Positions 7,144-13,029 of a DNA stretch of 17,549 nt are shown piece by piece. Every line of letters begins with the position of its first letter. The first letter of the stretch is position 1. Both the position numbers and the translations under genes were made by a program. A model generated the notes under the pieces. The model made no database searches and had not been told where the DNA came from. It saw only the letters and a list, made by a program, of their open reading frames with translations. The DNA is from Thermoplasmatota archaeon (lineage in GTDB: Archaea > Thermoplasmatota > Thermoplasmata > Thermoplasmatales > Thermoplasmataceae), in NCBI GenBank assembly GCA_023489425.1, contig JAMDCG010000040.1:1-17549 (forward strand). Direction: 5' to 3'.

Positions 7144-7274
7144 TGTAACTTACCTCTTATACTTCTGTTGATATAATTGCGTCATTCTATATTAATGGAT
7201 TAGCAGTAGGAAGGTCCCATTAATCGCTTAAAATAGTATAGAAAAAGTGGTTTCGTTTTTCCCACATCCTTCAA

Positions 7275-7853
7275 TTACGTGAAATAAATGAAAAAAGCTG
7301 TGAAGGCAAGGACAACGACAATTATATAGTCTACATTAGTTGGTTTTATCTTTTCCAGGCCTTTGAGCATGCCTTTCTTTGCAAATAATGAAATAATCAT
7401 CAGTGAAATCCCACCTGAAACTATGAACAATGCGCTAATCATTCCTATGAAAAATCCACCAAAAACTGTTGCTGCAAGCACAATTGGTAAAAATGCAGGA
7501 TCAGGAATGAAGCTGACCAGAAGACTGGTGTTTTCTATTTTTTCAGTTTCATGCACTTCTTTCCTTATATTCAACAGTATGTAAAGGCACACCAGCACTA
7601 GAAGAACGATTGATCCTATCTTTATCCTGTCATACCCTATGATGCTTATTCCAAGGAAAGCAACCAACAGAGCAAGGATTGTTGACAGTATGCCATGAGT
7701 TATCCCTATGAAAAGACCGTAAGTTGCAGTTTTACCGTCAGTATATCTTCTCTTTGCAGATAATATGGAAATAGGTATCCAGTGATCAGGGGCAATCATG
7801 TGGAGGACCGCAAGTGTTATGGAAATCAGGATCAGGTAAAACTCTGTATTCAT
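7275..7853 (-). CDS. NicO/UreH-like integral membrane protein, possible divalent metal (Ni/Co) transporter
   Basis: 192 residues, about six hydrophobic segments (roughly 5-22, 44-72, 78-95, 113-131, 133-157, 174-192). The first helix carries LHMIAPDHWIPI with His18, Asp23 and His24, resembling the HxxxxDH metal-binding signature of the nickel/cobalt transporter and urease-accessory UreH families; a second motif GITHG (His53) sits in helix 2, also as in that superfamily. The Pro-Asp-His-Trp variant and small size differ from typical NiCoT proteins (about 330 residues), so the substrate is uncertain. The ATG at 7853 has a TATA-like box about 28 bases upstream and no Shine-Dalgarno site. The nearby stand-alone cbiA (8947-10212) makes cobalt a tempting substrate, but an intervening gene on the other strand separates them. 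Confidence 0.6.
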   Translation of the reverse strand: MNTEFYLILISITLAVLHMIAPDHWIPISILSAKRRYTDGKTATYGLFIGITHGILSTILALLVAFLGISIIGYDRIKIGSIVLLVLVCLYILLNIRKEVHETEKIENTSLLVSFIPDPAFLPIVLAATVFGGFFIGMISALFIVSGGISLMIISLFAKKGMLKGLEKIKPTNVDYIIVVVLAFTAFFIYFT

Positions 7854-7874
7854 TCCGCATGGTCTAGATGATTA

Positions 7875-7887
7875 TCATATTTAAGAA
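7875..7887 (-). promoter_or_regulatory. TATA-like box of the NicO-like gene
   Basis: On the minus strand TTCTTAAATATGA, centred about 28 bases before ATG 7853, fits a leaderless transcript. The 152-base gap 7854-8005 holds this and the ilvE promoter and nothing else I can identify. Confidence 0.4.
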
Positions 7888-7976
7888 ACCTTTTGGCCCA
7901 GAGAATTTCATTAACAAGCAGAATTTCGCAATATATATTAGATTATAGTTATATTAATATATAAGGTAATAAAGTG

Positions 7977-7988
7977 TTTAATATAAAA
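7977..7988 (+). promoter_or_regulatory. TATA-like box of ilvE
   Basis: TTTAATATAAAA centred about 23-25 bases before ATG 8006, within a long AT-rich run from about 7930. No Shine-Dalgarno sequence is present before the ATG, so a leaderless mRNA is likely. Confidence 0.5.
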
Positions 7989-8005
7989 TTAATATAAGAC
8001 ACAGC

Positions 8006-8914
8006 ATGACAGATGAAAAAATATCATGGTTAAACGGTAGCTTTATAGATGAAGAGAAGGCAGTCGTCCCGATAATGACCCACTCTCTCCAGTACGGAAG
8101 CGGAATTTTTGAGGGTATAAGGGGATATGAAACACCAAAGGGAACTGAAATATTTCGTCTCAGGGAACATGTTAAGAGATTCTTTAACACTGCAAAGATA
8201 TATGGAATGAATCTTGGTTTCACAGAGGATGATATTGAGAAGGCTATAATAGAAGTCGTAAGAAGAAACAAGCTCAAGTCATGTTACATAAGGCCCTTCG
8301 CTTTTTATGATGACCACAGTGTTGGTGTGGGAACAGCTGGCAAGAAGATCAGCGTTTACATCGGAGCATTTGCCTTCGGAAAGTATTTTTCTGCAGCCGA
8401 TACCGGCCTCAAATGCAAGGTATCGTCGTGGCACAGGATGGAATCTGCCATATTGCCTATAGAGGCAAAGGCAAGCGGAAATTACCTGAATTCTGTAATA
8501 GCCATGAAGGAAGCCAAAGCTTCAGGTTTCGACGAAGCCATACTCACATCCAGAGATGGTTATGTTGCAGAAGGTCCCGGGGAGAATATATTCATAGTAA
8601 AGGATGGAGCACTTTTAACACCGGGAAGGGATAGTCAGATTCTTCTTGGAATAACGAGGAACACAATAATTGAAATCATGAAGGAGAATGGGATGCAGGT
8701 AATTGAAAGATTCATACATAGGGAAGAACTGTATACAGCTGATGAAGCTTTCTTTGTGGGAACAGCTGCAGAGGTAACACCCATACTCAATATTGATGGA
8801 ATAACCATTGGTGATGGAAAGGTCGGCGTTGTGACCAAGAACGTCAGAGAAACATATTTCAATCTGGTTCAGGGAAAATCAGATAAGCATAAGGACTATC
8901 TCACATACGTTTGA
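8006..8914 (+). CDS. ilvE: Branched-chain amino acid aminotransferase (PLP fold type IV)
   Basis: 302 residues, the usual length. Transfers the amino group between Leu, Ile or Val and 2-oxoglutarate, in synthesis or breakdown. Landmarks: SLQYGSGIFEGIRGYETPKG (27-46), HVKRFFNTAKIYGM (55-68), YIRPFAFYDDHSVGV (94-108), the PLP Lys155 in IEAKASGNYLNSVIAMKEA (152-170), GFDEAILTSRDGYVAEGPGE (about 173-192) leading into NIFIVKDG, and FFVGTAAEVTPI near 250-261. The Gly-Asn-Tyr after the Lys and the E-G-x-G-E-N loop separate it from D-amino acid transaminase and aminodeoxychorismate lyase, which share the fold. Monocistronic, its stop facing the cbiA stop 32 bases away. Nearby acyl-CoA oxidation genes hint at a catabolic use, but biosynthesis is equally possible. 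Confidence 0.93.
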   Translation: MTDEKISWLNGSFIDEEKAVVPIMTHSLQYGSGIFEGIRGYETPKGTEIFRLREHVKRFFNTAKIYGMNLGFTEDDIEKAIIEVVRRNKLKSCYIRPFAFYDDHSVGVGTAGKKISVYIGAFAFGKYFSAADTGLKCKVSSWHRMESAILPIEAKASGNYLNSVIAMKEAKASGFDEAILTSRDGYVAEGPGENIFIVKDGALLTPGRDSQILLGITRNTIIEIMKENGMQVIERFIHREELYTADEAFFVGTAAEVTPILNIDGITIGDGKVGVVTKNVRETYFNLVQGKSDKHKDYLTYV

Positions 8915-8946
8915 TATCAAAAGAACACTTTCAGTAAGAAAACAAA

Positions 8947-10212
8947 TCACTTTTCTTCCCATTTCATGCTGTTGCCATAACGCATGAAATCTACGTGTGT
9001 GTACATTCCAAAGGCATTTTTCCTTGTTATGCCATCGTAACCGTCAATTCCGCTTCCCCTGATCATCTTCATGGTCATTCGATCCTCCGTTTTGATTCTT
9101 CCATAATGGAACTCATGTCCTTTAATCACCTGTCCCTTCCTGTAGAAAGGGCTGCCTTTTTCACTGACGATCTTCGTATAATTCAGCACAGGGCGTTTTT
9201 CCATCCATGTGCTTCCCCTGAAGATTCCAGCCATGTCATATTTTTTCCCATTATTTTCCATGGAGTCCATCATGAACATTGTCCCACCGCATTCAGAGTA
9301 TAGGTAACCTCCATTTTCAACATAGTCCTTAAGGAAAGACTTCAGTTTAAATGCAGATTCCAGCCGTTCTCCAAAAAGTTCTGGATACCCACCACCTATG
9401 TATATCATATCTGCTTTCTCTGGCACCTCATCATTTAATGGGGAGAAAAACCGTACATTATGCCTCTTTGAAAAAAAATCCATGGATGTTTCATAGTAAA
9501 AGCAGAATGCATCATCCCTGGCAATATAGACGTTTTTCTTTGAACCATTCGATTTCTTTACGAAATTTGCACCGGCAATCTCGGGTAGCTGTTCCATGAA
9601 TGAAAGATCAATAAATTTTGCTATTTCCCTGGACCTCTGAATCAGTTTTTTCCCATCCTGATCAAGATTCAAGCCGAGATGCCTTTCAGGCATGCTGAAT
9701 TCCTCCCTGTGAGGTATTCTTCCTATAACCCTGACACCATGGGACAGAAAGACATCTTCAACCATTTTGAGATGTCGTTCTCCAGCATAGTTATTAAGGA
9801 TCACTCCAAGACAGTTCTTCCTGATAAAGCCCTTTGCAGCATAGTATATTGATTCTGCCCACTTGAACATGTCAACAACAAGGATGTATGGGATTCCCAG
9901 CCTTTCAAAGTATGCAATAGTGCTGAACTCCTTTCCAACCCCGCTGTCATAAAGTCCCATAACTCCTTCCACAACTGCAAAATCTGCCTTTTCAGCCGCA
10001 AGTCCAACAATGCTTTTCTCAATTCTGCCCTGCAGCCATCTATCCAGATTGTATCCATGTTTCCCAGTAATTTTAGATTCAATCAGGGGATCAATAAAAT
10101 CCGGCCCAATCTTGATCTGTATGCTGTTAGGTACTGCGGAAAGAATGGCTCCCGTGGCTGTGGTCTTCCCGGACCCGGTTGACATTGCTGCTATTCCTAC
10201 TATTTTCATCAT
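8947..10212 (-). CDS. cbiA: Cobyrinic acid a,c-diamide synthase
   Basis: 421 residues, slightly shorter than the usual about 450. Uses ATP and glutamine to amidate the a and c side chains of (Co-)cobyrinic acid. N-terminal dethiobiotin synthetase-like ATPase domain: P-loop MSTGSGKTT (10-18), KIGPDFIDP (34-42), GYNLDRWL (53-60), VVEGVMGLYD (80-89). C-terminal class I glutamine amidotransferase domain: IYIGGGYPELFGERL (270-284), nucleophile Cys308 in GGYLYSECGGTMFM, GHEFHYG (365-371) and THVDF with His406. The first ATG overlaps the stop of the upstream unknown gene by 4 bases; ATG 10209 (Met2) is equally possible. No other cobalamin gene is in the window. CfbB (Ni-sirohydrochlorin a,c-diamide synthase of coenzyme F430) is the closest alternative, less likely outside methanogens. 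Confidence 0.88.
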   Translation of the reverse strand: MMKIVGIAAMSTGSGKTTATGAILSAVPNSIQIKIGPDFIDPLIESKITGKHGYNLDRWLQGRIEKSIVGLAAEKADFAVVEGVMGLYDSGVGKEFSTIAYFERLGIPYILVVDMFKWAESIYYAAKGFIRKNCLGVILNNYAGERHLKMVEDVFLSHGVRVIGRIPHREEFSMPERHLGLNLDQDGKKLIQRSREIAKFIDLSFMEQLPEIAGANFVKKSNGSKKNVYIARDDAFCFYYETSMDFFSKRHNVRFFSPLNDEVPEKADMIYIGGGYPELFGERLESAFKLKSFLKDYVENGGYLYSECGGTMFMMDSMENNGKKYDMAGIFRGSTWMEKRPVLNYTKIVSEKGSPFYRKGQVIKGHEFHYGRIKTEDRMTMKMIRGSGIDGYDGITRKNAFGMYTHVDFMRYGNSMKWEEK

Positions 10213-11099
10213 TCATCAGAAGCGCTATTAATCTTAAAAATCAATCCTTTCCAGTCTGAATTACTTTCTATCAGGTCCCCCATAATCCTGATAATGCTTG
10301 TGAGGTCCCTCTCAATGACAAAGTATTCAAGCCAGAGGTATTTTCCATCAAATTCATTTGTACTTATAACAGGCCTCAGGCCTGTCTCTATTATCATTCC
10401 TTCAAGCTTCTGGATTATTTCATTGCTTGTTTCCCCCTCATACAGCCCAATGGTGGCATCAACAGGTTTGAACATGGAAGGAATGTGGTTCATTCCGCTG
10501 TCATCAATTAAATAAAGGGAGTTGAAATTTTCAGAGTTAAAATTCCTGATGAACCTGATCCATTTTACAGAGGTACTTGGGTCTGTGTCAAGAAGGTAAT
10601 CTGGCACTTCCATTCTGAGGGTTATGATCTTAAGTCCAAGACCCTCACTCTTCATTTCTGTATCCACATTGGTAAAACTTCCGAGATATACAACTTCAAT
10701 ACCATTTTCATAATTTTCCTTTATGAAATTTGAAACGATTTGTGAATACTTCTCATAGAAGGAGAACCTAATATGGATTGCTCCGTCAAAGAATATTGCA
10801 TATTCATTAATCATGGTTTGATTTTCAAACAGCCTATTTAGATTCTCTACCAGTTTTCCAGAATATATCCTGCAAAAATAATAGTACTTTCCCTCTGAAA
10901 CTCTCGATTTTGACACAAAGAAGTTGTAATCAAGATCGCTTTCCTTCCTCTTTCTTATGCTGGAAACATATGATCCGTTGTTTACATAACATATCCCGCG
11001 AAGCTTTGCTCTTTGTGATGGCTCCAGAAGTTCCTCACTGATTCTGAACCTGATTATGCATGTTTTGAATGAAGGTGGCCTGAATCTGCTCAGTATCAT
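10209..11099 (-). CDS. Uncharacterised protein translationally coupled to CbiA
   Basis: About 296 residues from the preferred ATG at 11099, which is about 29 bases downstream of TTTTAATA; a longer start at 11219 adds 40 residues that would cover this promoter and is less likely. The protein starts MILSRFRPPSFKTCIIRFRI. It alternates short beta-strand-like and amphipathic segments: about 8-50, 70-145 (YYYFCRIYSGKL, HIRFSFYEKY), 155-200 (VVYLGSF, LGLKIITLRME) and 215-296 (SLYLIDDSG, ATIGLYEG, KYLWLEYFVIE, LIFKINSASDE), suggesting repeated small alpha/beta domains of ACT or ferredoxin-like type. No HTH, P-loop or metal motif is visible, and there is no signal peptide. Its stop overlaps the cbiA ATG by 4 bases, so the two are made together. 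It faces the two-HTH regulator across the shared upstream region. Function unknown. Confidence 0.7.
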   Translation of the reverse strand: MILSRFRPPSFKTCIIRFRISEELLEPSQRAKLRGICYVNNGSYVSSIRKRKESDLDYNFFVSKSRVSEGKYYYFCRIYSGKLVENLNRLFENQTMINEYAIFFDGAIHIRFSFYEKYSQIVSNFIKENYENGIEVVYLGSFTNVDTEMKSEGLGLKIITLRMEVPDYLLDTDPSTSVKWIRFIRNFNSENFNSLYLIDDSGMNHIPSMFKPVDATIGLYEGETSNEIIQKLEGMIIETGLRPVISTNEFDGKYLWLEYFVIERDLTSIIRIMGDLIESNSDWKGLIFKINSASDE

Positions 11100-11399
11100 A
11101 TATGAAATAAAAGTAAAGTGTGGTATTAAAATTATTCGACTCTTATGACTTCCATATAAAATGAAGATGTAATTCAGTTCATGAGTGAGTTGGTTTCTAT
11201 AATCAGGACAGATTTTCAAGCATTCAATCGTTTCTCATAGCAGCGAAATATCCATTCCGACGATTTTTAGATTAACTTTCCAGTAATTTCCCCTATCAGT
11301 GCAATTCTGATAAATCCTTTTTAAAAAGCTGGTATAGTGGGCACAGATATAATTATATTTATATACTTAGGATTTTTAAGTAAATCCATAGTGGTTATC
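11100..11399. other. 300-base divergent intergenic region with two promoters and a 12-bp palindrome
   Basis: With the preferred starts this region has no gene. It holds the minus TATA-like box at 11122-11133 (for the cbiA operon), a perfect palindrome CTTTTTAAAAAG at 11317-11328, and the plus TATA-like run TTATATTTATATA at 11353-11365 (for the regulator). An imperfect inverted repeat, CTTCCA/TGAAG, lies around 11149-11166. The middle part (about 11170-11310) shows nothing recognisable. The palindrome is AT-only in its centre and could itself be a TATA element rather than an operator. Confidence 0.45.
11122..11133 (-). promoter_or_regulatory. TATA-like box of the unknown gene/cbiA operon
   Basis: On the minus strand AATTTTAATACC, centred about 29 bases before ATG 11099. 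It decides the start of the unknown gene, because the longer frame from 11219 would run through it. Confidence 0.4.
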
Positions 11400-12377
11400 A
11401 TGCTTCATAATGTTAGGCTTTTATCATCATATTTGAAGGCAATCTCCTCATGGCCAGAGGATGGGGAAAACACTATAAAATCAATACCCTCACCATACCA
11501 GATTGCAAGAAAAATAAACATTTCCGCCAATTCATCCTACAAGATGTGGAACCTGATCTTCGAAAAGGAGTACATAAAGGATATGCTGATCATGCCTGAA
11601 ATTTTTCCAGGGGGACTCAGGAGATATTACCTTATGGCAATCCTGCCATTTGAGTACCTGAAGGACGTTGAGCACAGGCTAGGGGAACTGCCATTCGTTG
11701 AGATACTTCACTCATCCAACTACCTGAAGAAGAAGAGGGAAAGCCAGGGAGTTGAAAATTACAGTGAGATAGGCCATATCCAGTTCATATCAAATGAGGA
11801 TCATCTAATGGAAAACCTGGATGAAATTGGAAATGCCTTTCATGAGTCAGATCTTGAATTCAAGCTGATGAACTATTTTCCATATTCTGAAGTGAACACA
11901 ACCCCCACACAAAGCCAGATACGTCTGGTAAACTGCATAGCATACAAGAGCGTAAAGAATTTTTCCACTGAAGAGATAACGGACGAACTTAACTACTCGA
12001 GAAAGAGGGCAAGAAAAAGTCTGGACACGGTTGTTGAAAACAGGTTCGTGAAGGGGAAGGTAATATTCAATTTCAAGAAAATCCCAAATATTATAACGAA
12101 GCAGATATCAATAATGGTACCGGAAGATGATACGGGTCAATACATAAAGTGGTTCAGATCAAGGAAGCAGATAAAAGACAACCTTATCTATTTCGGAAAC
12201 TATCCTCACACACTTACATTAACCGTATTCGGAGAAAGCATGGAGGAGATGGATAACATAACTGAATTTCTTTCCGAGAATTTCAATGAGATCTATACCA
12301 TAGATAGATTCGAAACAACATTTTACAGCGAAATCAAGAATTTTTACCGTAACATTCAGATAAGTGAAAGGGAATAG
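11400..12377 (+). CDS. Archaeal transcriptional regulator with two predicted winged-helix/HTH domains
   Basis: 325 residues from ATG 11400; GTG 11391 and GTG 11337 are longer in-frame options, but 11337 would translate through a TATA-like run. N-terminal segment SPYQIARKINISANSSYKMWN (about 31-51) followed by FEKEYIKDMLIMPEIF looks like a winged helix-turn-helix. A second one is in TQSQIRLVNCIAY (170-182) and FSTEEITDELNYSRKRARKS (188-207) then ENRFVKGKVIFN, which reads as helix-turn-helix with a wing. Between them (about 75-165) and after (about 230-325) are alpha/beta stretches that could be ligand-sensing or dimer domains. Proteins with this arrangement, HTH plus Lrp/AsnC-like parts, are common as lineage expansions in Thermoplasmatales. 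It is divergent from the unknown gene/cbiA pair, a natural target. The last 22 bases overlap the methylase gene on the other strand. Confidence 0.65.
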   Translation: MLHNVRLLSSYLKAISSWPEDGENTIKSIPSPYQIARKINISANSSYKMWNLIFEKEYIKDMLIMPEIFPGGLRRYYLMAILPFEYLKDVEHRLGELPFVEILHSSNYLKKKRESQGVENYSEIGHIQFISNEDHLMENLDEIGNAFHESDLEFKLMNYFPYSEVNTTPTQSQIRLVNCIAYKSVKNFSTEEITDELNYSRKRARKSLDTVVENRFVKGKVIFNFKKIPNIITKQISIMVPEDDTGQYIKWFRSRKQIKDNLIYFGNYPHTLTLTVFGESMEEMDNITEFLSENFNEIYTIDRFETTFYSEIKNFYRNIQISERE

Positions 12378-12946
12378 GCAAAGATTTTTTCCATGAAGAA
12401 ACTTCTCTCTCCCAGAACCTCGAAGCTGTAGGTATTGAATTCTCTTTTCAGGCCATCTATATCAGTAAGGGAAGAGAGAATCATATAACATCTTCCACCT
12501 CTATTGAGGTGTTCAGGGAGTCCGGCGAGGAATTTCCTTATTACTGTCAGTCCGTCTTCGCCTCCATACCACATTTCACTTTCCTCAATTTCTTCCTCTT
12601 CTCCATCTCCCGGAAGATAAGGCGGATTGAATATAATCGTGTCAAAACTGCCATTTATTCCATCAAACAGATCAGAAAGCAGGACTTCAACTTTTACGTC
12701 ATTGAGGGATGAATTCAATTCAGTGCATTTAACAGCATCTGGATTTATATCAGATGCAATTGTGGAATAGCCCTTCCTTGCAAGTACTATGGAAATCAGC
12801 CCGCTTCCACTTCCTATTTCCAGGCACTTTCCCTCCGGACTCAATGTTTCAAGTAGGAGAAAGGTATCTTCGGATGGAAAATAAACCCTATTGCATCTTG
12901 AAACTTTTATACTCTCTCCATCAATACAAAAAGATACCGGTTCCAT
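12356..12946 (-). CDS. HemK2/Mtq2-type protein-glutamine (release factor) N5-methyltransferase homologue
   Basis: About 196 residues from ATG 12946 (TATA-like box about 28 bases upstream); an ATG at 12964 adds six residues. A SAM-dependent Rossmann methylase: VYFPSEDTFLLLETL (about 21-35), motif I CLEIGSGSGLISIVLA (41-56), motif II ASDINPDAV (64-72), DLFDGI, and NPPYLPG, the N-P-P-Y catalytic motif for amide-N methylation, after FDTIIF. The V-Y-x-P-x-E-D-T-x-L-L-L opening is characteristic of the archaeal/eukaryotic HemK2 (N6AMT1/Mtq2) branch, which modifies the GGQ glutamine of class I release factor eRF1/aRF1, usually with Trm112. No Trm112 gene is visible nearby. Its 3' end overlaps the regulator's 3' end by 22 bases, tail to tail. 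Confidence 0.88.
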   Translation of the reverse strand: MEPVSFCIDGESIKVSRCNRVYFPSEDTFLLLETLSPEGKCLEIGSGSGLISIVLARKGYSTIASDINPDAVKCTELNSSLNDVKVEVLLSDLFDGINGSFDTIIFNPPYLPGDGEEEEIEESEMWYGGEDGLTVIRKFLAGLPEHLNRGGRCYMILSSLTDIDGLKREFNTYSFEVLGERSFFMEKIFAYSLSLI

Positions 12947-12970
12947 AAATATACAGGGTATCATTATTCA

Positions 12971-12977
12971 ATTTAAA
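12971..12977 (-). promoter_or_regulatory. TATA-like box of the methylase gene
   Basis: TTTAAAT on the minus strand centred 28 bases before ATG 12946. It lies too close to ATG 12964 to serve that start. Confidence 0.45.
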
Positions 12978-12999
12978 CACTATCGACTTTCAGACAATG

Positions 13000-13008
13000 T
13001 TATATAAA
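13000..13008 (+). promoter_or_regulatory. TATA box of the membrane Fe-S oxidoreductase operon
   Basis: TTATATAAA centred 26 bases before ATG 13030, the best-placed TATA box in the window. It predicts a leaderless mRNA covering at least the oxidoreductase, the ornithine cyclodeaminase-like gene, trpS and the thiolation gene, which follow with gaps of 11 bases or less. Confidence 0.55.
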
Positions 13009-13029
13009 TTACAATTATAGGCTATAGAT

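Noticed and set aside
7241..7261. GAAAAA/TTTTTC inverted repeat in the gap between the secreted protein and the NicO-like gene
   Set aside because: Only 6 bp of A/T-rich pairing with a 9-base loop; expected by chance in AT-rich spacer. The T run alone may act as terminator for the NicO-like gene, but support is too weak to list as a feature.
11100..11399. Cobalamin riboswitch upstream of the cbiA operon
   Set aside because: No B12-box-like conserved sequence is visible, the transcript from the preferred promoter would have no leader, and such riboswitches are rare in archaea.
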